From contig JAHCVI010000002.1 in assembly GCA_019096155.1 (NCBI GenBank), positions 1,798,001 to 1,862,000 of the forward strand: 64,000 nucleotides of DNA, written 5' to 3'. Below, in pieces: positions 39,066 to 49,031 of this stretch. The notes below the pieces were generated by a model. That model did no database searches. It worked only from the letters and a program-made list of their open reading frames with translations, and was not told the DNA's origin. Position numbers and translations under genes: made by a program. Numbering within the stretch: the first letter of the stretch is position 1; the number at the start of each line of letters is the position of its first letter. Origin of the DNA: Staphylotrichum longicolle (lineage: Eukaryota > Ascomycota > Sordariomycetes > Sordariales > Chaetomiaceae).

Positions 39066-41324
39066 TCAGCTGAGGAAACTGGACAGTGGAGGTTGAGGCC
39101 AACATACCTGGGTTGCATAAAGACCGGTAATAGCAGTCCCCGTTGCTGCTCGGACTTTTGTGCGGACGCTGGGCTTCATCTTCTTGCGTTTGAGCCGAGG
39201 AGAGTCAAATATGCGGCACGATCTCCCATAATTTGTGTGAAGCTTGCGATTCGAAAACGTCAGCAATGCTGCTCAATGAGAGCAGGCCGGGGGAAGAATT
39301 GGGGGTTTACCTCGCACCGCACCATGATTCCCTCCTTGACCATCCAGGGCAAAGCTTCTTTGGGTTCGGCGTAATAGTGGCACATTTCAATGCTTTCGAT
39401 CCTCTCTCCACCAGGACCGTCAATTGAGAATTCCACAGTTTCTTCATTCTCCTCCTCCTCTTTCAAGCGACCGAAGGACCGGTGTTCAGCCGGCACGTCT
39501 TCTTTGTCAAATGCCAAGCGGATGCGAAGGATCCCAAGGCAGGACGTCACCGTGAAACCGATCAGGTGTTGAAGGTAAGCGCCCCTCGGACCCCCGAAAT
39601 GGCACCAAAATAGTGGTCTATAGCCGACGAGATGGAAATCGAGCGGAGGGAACGACTCTTCGTTGAGGCAAAGGTTTTGTGGAGGGACAGTGGGATACCA
39701 GACCCCCGACTCTCTTAATCGACTTACACCCCGAAGAGCTTCTGCAGCAGGCGGGGATCGTGTATGAACAGCTATACCCACCATCTTGCAGCCCTGTATG
39801 AGTTTCAGTAAGAGATTCTTCTGTCGCACTGATGATGTCTGGGGAGACACCTACATCGAAAGCTGCCTCGAGAGCTGCGATACGGGTTCCAACGTCTAGG
39901 CGCTCAGTTCGGGGTGTGTCAGCTGGAGATCCGAGCCAGGAAGACTGCAGGCTTGTCGGTCCCGTGATGCATTGGAGAGCCTTGACGCCGCGAGATCCCA
40001 GGGCTAGACGGAACCCCCAGACTTGGGAGAGTTCGGTTGAATGCTGTGTGGGAGAGCTATATCCCAGGCGAACGATATTTCCGCTAGACGTAACCAGAGA
40101 CAATCCTACAATATATTTGCCATCGCCAAAGCTTTGGGTATAAAATGATAGACGCCTCAGGGTATCAGGAATAGCAATGGTCTGGGTTCGAAAAATAAGG
40201 CAACCCTCGTAGGGTTGGAGGAATCGCGGGCGTCCGTCGCGCCAAAGATTCCCGATTGCCTCAGTGCGGTAATTCGTTTCACGAAGGACTGGATCCGGTA
40301 ACCACGTCGGAGGCAAGCCAGGAGGAAGCTCATTCCAAGAGAGGGCCAAAGCATCTAAAACTCCTTGGAGCAGTCCCCATATCCGGCGCCTATTTTGGAG
40401 GCCTAGACTGATGCGGGCGTCTGTCGTCCGACGGAATAACCACCGCCAGTCCCTCGGCAAACATCCACGGGCTTCGAGCAACCATGACCGTTCAGGAGAC
40501 ATCTTGAACCTAGAGGCCCAAAACTGCTGACTGTAGAAAATAGGCCAAAATGCTCTTGAGGCTAGGCGGGCGCGGAGCACATCTACCGTGGGAAGACAAA
40601 TTGCAATGGTGGTGCACAGCTCCTGTGGAAGCGATGTGAAGCAATCCGTTATCGGCTGTCGGGGCGACAGAGAGGTTGCTGACAGAGCCGGCGGCTGCTC
40701 TGGACTCTCGGCCAATATAAGGTCGACCCCAGGGACCTCGTACGGACTTTTGCTGAAGACAGGATCCGGCTCAAAGAACTCTCGGAAATCAAACCGATCT
40801 TCCCATGGGAAGTGGTTGATATTGTCGACGGTGGCAACGCCACCAAAATCGTGGCCCCAGCTCAGACCGCGACAGTCGAGTGTCAAGGGGAGTGATTTGC
40901 AGACTTCGAGCAGCCTCTGGAGAGAAACAGGAGCTGGATGTGACGCTTCCTCGAGCAGACTCCAGCAGGCTTCGTGGAAGATGAAGCCATGGCGGCCTCC
41001 AAAGTGTGGTTGGGTCAAGACGCCAAACTCAATGTCAGCGGACCCATTGTATCCAGCATCACTCCAGCGCATGTTGCTGTCGAGCGGAGCACTGCAGACG
41101 CCACCGTTTGGGTCATCGTACAGACCAATCCCGGTAAGCAAGAGGCCCTCAGGACCAGTACAGACTGGGCCAATGTCAGAGACAAAGCTCAGAAGGACAG
41201 ACCAGCCCAGGTAGAATTACTCACGAGCGCGAAACTGGTTTGCCCAGGTTTCGGAAGAATTAGGATCCCAATCCGCCAACACCAACCACCCACAGATTGT
41301 GCAACAGAAAATGCGTGGACTCAT
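39066..41324 (-). CDS. F-box protein with N-terminal CxxC motif, fungal-specific family
   Basis: Four exons (introns 41165-41224, 39794-39854, 39243-39310) give 689 aa, an exact codon multiple. The start at 41324 (MSPRIFCCTICGW) provides a CxxC pair that opens a zinc-knuckle-like N-terminus. The F-box lies near residue 210 (SLPQELCTTIAICLPTVDVL), followed by a Trp-rich region (RSWLLEARGCLPRDWRWLF). The C-terminal half has the IDGPGGERI and ITGLYATQ motifs of a fungal F-box protein family (I believe the DUF7600 group). The F-box would bind Skp1 in an SCF ubiquitin ligase, and the C-terminal domain would recruit an unknown substrate. All splice joins are supported by restored conserved text. 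The specific function cannot be told. Confidence 0.8.
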
Positions 41325-41950
41325 GTTGGTCGATGCTCGGGCGCGCGTTGGCGAGACGATGACCGGATAACGGAATGTGAGTTGCTTGAAAGATGAAACA
41401 CAACAGAGAGACCCAAAGGCTTGACGAGAACGGTCAGAATCAGTATCGGGTGCTGGAGCAGGCGGCAGCTCACTTCTGATCCCGAGCTTGACTCCGTTGG
41501 TGCCAGGGTGTTTGCGGTGGGGGGTGTGGTTGCCTGGAAGACATGGGAAAAGTGGATCCTGGTTGCGAGCAGCATGTCGACGGACGCATTCTGATCATTA
41601 TGTGTGATGGACACATAGAAGGCAAGTATGGTACCAGTGAATGTACGACCTGGTAACTTGTAAGAGCGCATGAAATCAGCGTTGAAATACGACAGCAAAC
41701 AGCCCAATTGTAAGGGACCGGACCCAGGATAACGTTTTCACTCGTGATGCTTTTAATGTAGTTATATAACGGCTGAAATAAACCAGTCATGGTCAGAGGT
41801 TTGCGCATCTCGTCCTGAAGATCCAGTCATCCAAGCCACGGCTGGAATGAGTTAGATTCCATTCAACTTTATTTCTATTGACCTCAGCATCGTGCTCGGT
41901 CTAAACAACAAGACGGGCTTGTTAGCACGAATCAGATTGAATCTAGTATT
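41325..41950. other. Intergenic, F-box gene promoter and 3' flank of next gene
   Basis: 0.6 kb with no supported gene. Two overlapping minus-strand frames of 112-128 codons look like chance readings. No repeats noticed. Confidence 0.55.
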
Positions 41951-44426
41951 TTATTTGGTGAACAACAAAGCAGCGTACCTTGGGAGACCCTCTTCGACAA
42001 AACGCCGTACCTCCTGTGCATCAGTCTCGTCTTTGAGGAGTTCGGGATACCAGTGTTGAGCTAGGGCTCTGTTGGGGTGCGCAAGTAAAGTGCAGTTTAC
42101 AACCCGGAACTCACTCTCGGGCAGCTTTTGCATCGCCATACGCAGGGTATTCCGCCCATACATCCCCGCGTCCCGCAGAAACTCGGCCAGCATACCGCGC
42201 GCCTCCTCCTCGCCCAACACGTCCACCCACCGCCGTGTTGTCCCTCGCCCACGCAGCCTTACCACAGCACCCTCCACGTCCGCCAGCTGCCTCTCCACCG
42301 CGTCCCCATCCACCCCGGGTGCCGTCTCGCGCAGAAAACGCCCCAACCTCCCGCAACACACACCTCCCCCGGCCCCACCTCCACCCCCGGGCCCCTCCCC
42401 AACACTCACCTTCACAAGCGGCTTGACAAAAGCATACCTCACCGCCGCCCGCTCTGCGCCCCCTGCCCCGTTCCCGACATCCACCACCACGCTCCAGCTC
42501 CCGGGCACCAAGTCCCTGACCTTGGGCCAGCACTCGACGGCGCGGCGCCGCAGCACCGCCCTGCCCCTCTTGGCCACCATCTCCGAGTACGGCCCGACCG
42601 GCGCCAGCGGGACCGCGCAGTTCTCCGCCGGGAACGACGTGATCTCGATTGGGCCGGTGTCGCGGCCTAGCGTGCCGCCGGCTGCGGCGGCGGCGGCGAG
42701 GGTCGGGGCGCCGCAAGAGAGAAATCGCAGGACGTGGGCGGTGTGGGTCATGTGCGGCCCGCCGCCGCCGGCGAGGACGCGCACGAGCGAGAGGAAGCCC
42801 GTGGCGAACCGCTCGGCTGGGATGGGCGTGTCGCCGAGGTAGAGGTACTGGGGCCAGAGTTGGGCGGGGTTGAACGGGCGGAAGTTGATGTGGGAGCGGT
42901 CGTAGCTGTGGCGGATGAAGATGTGTTGGATGGGGAAGGCGTGAAAGGCCGGAGTAAGGGTGGGTGAGAGGAAGATGGCTTGGCGGAAGGGGGAGGAGAA
43001 GGAGCCTGAGATGATCAGTTTGGTGGAGGGCGTGAGTAGGCTGGGGTGGGTGGTGGATAGATGAGTGAAGAGCTGGGCGCTAACATCATCGCTCTGTCGG
43101 GTTGGGGTTTCGTGGAGATAGAATTCGTTGAGAGCCGGGGCGCGAGAGAGGGCCTTGAGGAGCTGGTCGGGGGCACCCTGGATTTGGTCGATGCAGAGAC
43201 TGATGGAAGTGGCATCTTGCAAGAAATCGAGGGCAGAGCCAATTGTATCAGTTGAGAGATTGCTGAACAGGACCCAGTCGAGGTGAAGTTGCTCAGCAAA
43301 GGCGATGCTAAGTAGCTCTGTGGCGAATGGAGAGCGGTGAAGTCTTGGAGCGTGCTGGCGTAGTTTTCTTTGCACCGTATCTGGGAAGCCTGGAATACTT
43401 CGAGCATCGGAAATGAAAGAACAGATCGGCTCGAACCTTCCTCTGGCAGTATGAGTGGCGAGAAGGTGGTCGACTAGGGCTGTTGCGGCCTGTTCACCAA
43501 GGGGGCGTGGCCAAGACATGGGGGCTGTACCAGTTGACTGAATGGAGATTCCCCGTAGTCTTCAAGTAGTTGATCCTGCGAACTGTCCGGCCATGTCACT
43601 GCTGAAGAATGGGATTGAGTCAGCAGCAGCTCAAGTCAGCACATACAAAAGTGGTTTGGTACATACCATCTAGCGCCTCAAGGCTAATGACGGGGTGCTC
43701 GTCTAATTTCTCAAGACAGCCTGGAAGAAAATCCTCTCGCCATTGATTCCCGAGCCGTTTGGGATTATAGCCAAACCGGCGCAGACACTGCCTCGCAGAT
43801 AGTGGCCTTCGTAGCCTGCTGCTCAGGGGCTCCGGCATTGGCGATCTGTAACGCGGCCGGCTGGGGGGTCCGAAAAAGCCGTCATCCAAGTCCCTTTCCA
43901 TGCTCAGCATTCCAAACGCCACGATGCCATAGGCGACGTGTCCCAGGTCGGAAATATCCAACACCATCATGCTATAGTCCACGCTCTCAGCATTATATAC
44001 CAGTCCGAGCGGTTCTACTGTGACGTCCAAGCCGTCGCCCTCCTTGATGTCACATCCGACGCCGACCACAAGACATGTTGAGAGAAACGGAAGCTCTACA
44101 ATGTCTCGATTTCGCGGTCTCAGATTTGCAGATCGAAGCTCGGCTCGGGGCGGGACCCAGCTGTGATGGGTGTAGGCTGCATCGGCCAGCGCCAGCTCGC
44201 CTTGGATAGCAGTGCGGTTGGTCGGGTCGGACAAGATTGTGACAAGGCGTGCGCAGGTTCTTACGAGCTTGATGATGTGCAGCCTAGAACCGTGACGTGC
44301 GGGAATGACCTGGGCCACGGCCAGCTGCCGATACTGACCGCTAAGCTTGGCGACGACGAAGAAGACGATGCAAGGCGGGGGCTCGAGCTCGGTGTACGGC
44401 GGCGGAAGGGTAGAGGTGCGGTCCAT
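41951..44426 (-). CDS. Unrecognised fungal protein, probably one gene of two exons
   Basis: Two open frames look like parts of one gene: 43667-44426 (MDRTSTLPPPYTELEPP onward) and 41951-43524. A 142-nt intron (43525-43666, GTATGT donor, GTACAG end) joins them in phase and gives an exact codon multiple, 777 aa. If not spliced this way, the second part could start at its own ATG (43519, MSWPRPLGEQ). The first part has LGLVYN and DISDLGHVAYGIVAFG, which I believe recur in hypothetical proteins of Sordariomycetes. The second part is helical and leucine-rich at first (FTHLSTTHPSLLTPSTKL), with a Gly-rich loop near residue 640. No signal peptide, TM segment or enzyme motif is visible, and I assign no function. 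The frame is long and GC-biased, so it is very probably coding; the fusion is less certain. Confidence 0.62.
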
Positions 44427-44719
44427 TGCTGCCCTGGGGTGCGATGCCAAAATGCTTAACGATTGCTGCGGTGGCGAGAAGAGAACTCAGCTGAAAATGA
44501 GGGAAATGTGAGCGGGGAAAAGGGGATGCATGTTGGTTCCAGGAAGGGAAGACGGATAAACGTCAGGGTCGATTACGCCGGCTTCTCTCCCGTGTCACAT
44601 CTAGTTAGAGACTCAAGCTCCCAACCCGAGCCCGGGATGTTGGTTCTCCAACTTGGTTGAAGGGTAAACACTGGGAAATACTGGTGCTCCTGTCGCTACC
44701 TAGAACTGCAGAACTTGTA

Positions 44720-45576
44720 TCAAGAGTCCCCCTCCACCTTTGCCGGGTTGTTTGGGTCGCAGTCTGAGCCATTTGACGAGATTGTCAGCACTGACCTAGG
44801 TCTCAACGAGTGAAGTCAAAAAGGTCACTTACCCTCAAAGACATAGCCAGCTCGGGTCCAGTATTTCAACTTGTCGCGGCGAAACTCTTCCAAATCCCTA
44901 GATAGGTCCTGTCAGCAACGATGTTCCTGGCACCATGATTTTAAAGCTCATAGCTTAGGATGCGGATCAGGTTGAGGGCGGAATGACCACAAGTACTTAC
45001 CACTCCTTCTCTTCGAGTTCGCCCTTGTCTAGGTAAACATAGACCTCAGCGGTCTTGGCTTCGCCCTCGACGTTTCCCTCGCCCTTGAGGTTGCCGAGTT
45101 TGTCGAGCAGCTTGACTGTGACGGTCCTGCGCACGTACTGGCTGCCCTCGAAGTAGTCCAGCTTGCCCATGTTTGCCTTGGTAAGGCCCGTGGTAAAGGT
45201 GCCAAAGACCTCATGGTCTTTATCTTCAGTGATGCCTGGGTAGTCGGCATACTTGACCCGGCGGCGGCAGTAGCCGTGGAGAATGGCTGGGTGGAAGCTG
45301 TGGAGCTTGGTGATGGCCTCGGGGACATCCTTGGTCCCGTAGCAGACCGAGTAGAAGACGTCGGGAACCATCTAAGGATGAAGATTGATTAACATTTTCA
45401 TATCTGACGTCTGTGGACATGGAGCATGCTTGTCCTACCAGCGTGCCTGAGTAGGTAGCAAGTGGTCAAGGTTAGCAACTTCTTGATCCCCAAAGGCGAT
45501 CCGCGACGCCCAACTCACCATAGAAGAAGGCGCAATGAACGCCGTCATCGCTCTGGACCTCGTTTTGAGCGGCCAT
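44720..45576 (-). CDS. AIG2-like (gamma-glutamylcyclotransferase-fold) protein
   Basis: Five exons: 45519-45576, 45439-45446, 45001-45371, 44833-44897 and 44720-44763. They total 546 nt (181 aa). The second exon is only 8 nt (GCACGCTG), and splicing it in restores the family signature FFYGTLM at residues 17-23. All introns have GT/AG borders, several with CTRAC-like branch points. The fold is that of AIG2/GGCT proteins, whose YGTL loop binds gamma-glutamyl substrates. A Glu in the central segment (DYFEGSQY) fits the catalytic or ligand position of the family. It is small and soluble with no targeting signal. The substrate is unknown; many fungal members are uncharacterised. The family call is firm; the biochemical activity is inferred. 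Confidence 0.86.
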
Positions 45577-46494
45577 GATGCTTGGCTGAGAAAATGGGTG
45601 TGCTGCCCAGCAGTGGATATGCCGAAGCGCGAGATAAGTGAGCGGGGAACCAGGTTGATTCGGCTCTTTGAATGCGTGAGGATTGAGGATTGTGGTTGGA
45701 AGTGGGCTTCCTGTTTTGGTGGTGGGGTCTGGGGCAAGAAATACAGTCCTCGGTTGCCCAAGTTTGCAACTCTGACAAGATCGAATGAGTCTTATCGTTG
45801 CCGGCTGACTCTTTTGCTGTTTGCTGTGTTGGCTGTTGGGTGACTTGGATCAGGGGTGCCAAGCAGTCCTTGCAGCTCCAGGCAATCGACTTGCAGCGGA
45901 TTAGATCGGAGATTCGGAGCATGCTCGCACTGTCGGGGAGATCCACTCCTTTCATTCTTTGTCTTCGACATTGAACACCGCGAAATGACTCGGAAACTGT
46001 GAAGTGCATCCTTTGGTTAAAGAAAGGTACCTAGATATCCTTTCAGATGTCGATCAAATCACCAACGTTCGACTCTAATCCGAGGGGACCTGAGAAGCTG
46101 AAGACGAAGCCCGTGTTGGGTGCACATAACATGCGCCCTAACAGAGGCTTAACATGTGCACAATCTTGCTTTTTCCATCAGCGGCCCGGTATCAAACTGC
46201 GAAATGAGAAGGACAAGTGGCATGGCATAGATGGAAAAGAAAGACTTCAGCGCATCAAAACTGAGAAGTTCAGCTCTTTGAGAACAACAAGACTTCCGGC
46301 GTCTTTCTCGACGACTCTTATCAACGTGTTAAAGGCCCCAGTTACAATGATGCCACTTGCTGTTTGTCTCCACTTCTGAACAACCTCAACAATCTGCAAA
46401 CGCTCCTGCCTTTTAGCACGCACTCTCGTCACTCAGAGAACATCCGTCCCCCTTGAGTCGCTCTTTCTCACCACCCCCCAGTGACCAGCCAAAT
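45577..46494. other. Divergent promoter region of AIG2-like gene and YIH1
   Basis: 0.9 kb between divergently transcribed genes. No gene is supported. TGACTCG near 45987 and TCACTCA near 46429 are one mismatch from the Gcn4/CPC-1 heptamer; such matches are expected by chance. A C/T-rich tract precedes the YIH1 start. Confidence 0.5.
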
Positions 46495-47361
46495 ATGTCG
46501 GAAGCCCTCGTGGACGAGGTCGAAGCCATCAACTCCATTTACGGGGATGACACGCTCACCCATTCAGCACAAGACCAGGACCCCACCATCTTCATCCTCA
46601 CCCTCCCCGGGGAAACGGCCTCGTTACGCCTCCAGTTTCCGCAAACATATCCAGATGTTCCTCCCACAGTCCTCGGGACCCACAGCTCTGGCTCGGCAGG
46701 AAAACGCGGGACTGCTGCTCGGGACCTGGCGCTGTTCAGGGATTCCGTCAGCGAGGTCTACGAGCCAGGGCAGGTCTGCCTGTTTGACGCCATAGAAAAG
46801 GTTCAGGAACTTTTGGAAGCCGTCAAGGAAGGCGAAGTCGAGGAAGAGGACGGAGGACATGAGAGTGGCCCCGAGAGCAGTTCCGTCGCAAACGAGCCAA
46901 GCATCACCCAGCCTGAAACCAGCGGTGATGCCCTGGGCCCCGCGCCCCCATGGACCCTCTCCGCCCCCTTCGTAGAATGCAAATCCACCTTCGTCGCCCG
47001 CTGCGCGCCCGTCTCCTCCCCGTCCCAGGCAGCCTCCTTCCTCGCCCACCTGCTTGCCTCGGACAAGCGGGTCCGGACGGCCACGCACAACATCACGGCC
47101 TGGCGCATCCGCGGGCCCAACGGCACCAGCTTCCAGGACTGTGACGACGACGGGGAGACGGCCGCCGGCGGGCGGCTGTTGCATCTCATGCAGCTTATGG
47201 ACCTGTGGGACACCATGGTCGTCGTCACGCGCTGGTATGGCGGGCAGAAGCTGGGGCCGCGGCGGTTTGCGCTGATCAACCAGACTGCGAGGGATGCGTT
47301 TGTGAGGGCTGGGCTGGTGGTGGAGGAAATTGCGGCAGCCAAGAAGAAGGGCGGCAAGTGA
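46495..47361 (+). CDS. yih1: Yih1/IMPACT homologue, RWD plus UPF0029 domain
   Basis: Intronless, 288 aa. The N-terminal RWD domain (about residues 1-110) starts EALVDEVEAINSIYGDD, the classic RWD opening that binds Gcn1. An acidic linker (EEEDGGHESGPESSS) follows. The C-terminal UPF0029/IMPACT ancient domain (about 165-280) has FVECKSTFVARC, ATHNITAWR and the conserved VVVTRWYGGQKLGPRRF. Yih1/IMPACT competes with the Gcn2 kinase for Gcn1 and so dampens the general amino-acid control response; here this is inferred from family. The ATG at 46495 is preferred to one 42 nt upstream because the RWD homology begins there. It converges on the GATS-like gene, 243 bp apart. Confidence 0.93.
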   Translation: MSEALVDEVEAINSIYGDDTLTHSAQDQDPTIFILTLPGETASLRLQFPQTYPDVPPTVLGTHSSGSAGKRGTAARDLALFRDSVSEVYEPGQVCLFDAIEKVQELLEAVKEGEVEEEDGGHESGPESSSVANEPSITQPETSGDALGPAPPWTLSAPFVECKSTFVARCAPVSSPSQAASFLAHLLASDKRVRTATHNITAWRIRGPNGTSFQDCDDDGETAAGGRLLHLMQLMDLWDTMVVVTRWYGGQKLGPRRFALINQTARDAFVRAGLVVEEIAAAKKKGGK

Positions 47362-47604
47362 GCATCTGCAGACGGGAGAGGAGGGAGATTTGTGGTATAT
47401 ATACTACAGCCATGTTTGGAGGGTGTGATTTGGCCCTCGGCAAGAGGGTGCATGTCCGCTCGCCTGACCACACATCTCCCCATGCTAGAGAACTCCTCTG
47501 CAACCTAACCTCGTGGAACGAACCGAGACTCCTCAACCGTTTTGGACTCCAAACCCGCACCACAAGCCTTATTCCACCGCAAAAGCACAGCCGCCTTGAG
47601 CCCC

Positions 47605-49031
47605 TCACTCCGGCACATCCGCCAAAAGGGGCTTCAACACCCCGACCGCCACCTCGGCCTGCTCCCTCGACAAGATGACCGCGCCGGCCCGGGCCGTCGA
47701 CAGGTACGACAGCTCGGCGCCCTCCGCCATGCGCATCTCCCGCACCAGCCTCCCCGCCACGCCCGACACTATCCCGGTGGCCTCGAACGGCAGGTCCGCC
47801 AGATCCAAAAAGATGGGCACGAGCGCGCCCTCGGTCGGCCCGACCAGCGCGTCGCCAAACAGGCCCAGCAGCTCGCGGTCCCAGCAGCAGACTCGGCGGG
47901 TCGTCGTGCGCCAGCGTGAGGCTCAGGAACCGCGGCTGCGACACCAGGGCCGAGACAACGCTAGTGTACAGCTTGGTGTCGACCGTGTCGACCCAGCACG
48001 GCCCGCCGCCGCTGCCGTCCTGGACCCCCGCCGGTGCCCGCCGTTGCTGCCGCCGCCGCCGCCGCCGCCGCGCGGGGCTGGTAGGCGCCCGCGCCGCGGA
48101 TGCCGGTGCACTGCACGAGCGTGAGGGCGGGCTCGACGTGCGGGACCACGTTGCGCTTCTTGAGAGGTCGAAGGTGCGCTGCTGGAGGTCGGTCACGCTG
48201 GAGGGCGGGTGGCGCCCGGGGTTGGTGCTCCTCGCCGTCGTCGTCGTGGCTGGGCGCCCTGCTGTGGCCGTGGCCGTGGCCGAAGCCGAAGCCGCGGCTC
48301 GCTGAAGTGGGTGAGGGGTTGGCGGACACGAGGCGGGAGTGGTCGTCGTCGGAGAAGACGAAGCCCATTGCGAGCAGGGTCTTGACGACCGCCTGGCGGT
48401 CCTTGATCGGCACGAGGATGAAGTCGGAGTCTTGAAGGTCGGGTTAGCACAGCAGGTTCCGGTTCTTGGTGAAGTTGCAAGTGAGAGCTTAAGAAGCGCT
48501 TTCTTCTGCCTTGTGGGAAAAATGGTTTGGGGCCACATACAGTACGTCGTGATGAAGAAGATCGGGATATTAGCCAGCGCCAACGGCGACGTCAACTCCG
48601 CGACCCGCGACCCCGCGTCCATGCCAGCGCCATACACGCTGAGCGCGGCGTATGTGTCCTTGGAGATGGCGACCGTCTTGGCCTGGTCCTTAGGCAGGCG
48701 CTTGATGGCGGGCTCAAAGACCGACTCGGCCCAGGCCGAGTTGCAGACGATGGAGCACTCGATGGGCGTGACGCTTATGTTGAGGAAGCCATTGCCGTGG
48801 CCCTCGATGGTGAGGCTCTCTCCGGAGCACTGGCTGGGGTCCTGACTGGGCGGGAGAAACACCTTGAGAATGGGCTGCAGGAGGTGGGAATAGAGGTCAA
48901 GAGGAATATGGATGAGACTCAAGGTGCCTTCCTGCGTGAAGGGGATTGTTGTTAGTGAGGGGACAAAGCGTTACACATAGAATTTAGACAAAAAGGGGAC
49001 AGCTTACCAGGAATGACACCTGCGCGTTCAT
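47605..49031 (-). CDS. GATS/CASTOR-like ACT-domain protein, frame disrupted
   Basis: Three exons: 49008-49031 (24 nt), 48541-48931 and 47605-48430. The introns (48932-49007 and 48431-48540) have good borders and branch points. The chain starts MNAQVSFLEGTLSLIHIPL. The first ACT-like domain has the ECSIVCNS and YAALSVYG signatures, followed by IPIFFITTYYSDFILVP. The second half ends LVPIFLDLADLPFEATGIV. This is the GATS/CASTOR-type ACT protein, whose animal members sense arginine upstream of TORC1; the fungal role is unknown. In exon 3 the frame changes about four times within 350 bp (roughly 48205, 48155, 48050 and 47884), around low-complexity GC-rich codons. These include a possible missing C before KKRNVVPHVEP and a CTG run before WDRELLGLFGD. 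As given it cannot encode one protein. Error in a GC-rich tract is likelier than decay, because the reading is conserved on both sides. Confidence 0.78.
48046..48072. repeat. GCC/GGC trinucleotide run within the GATS-like gene
   Basis: About nine GCC triplets on the plus strand, encoding a poly-Ala (or, in another frame, poly-Arg or poly-Gly) stretch. One of the frame changes of the gene falls at or near this run. Confidence 0.8.
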
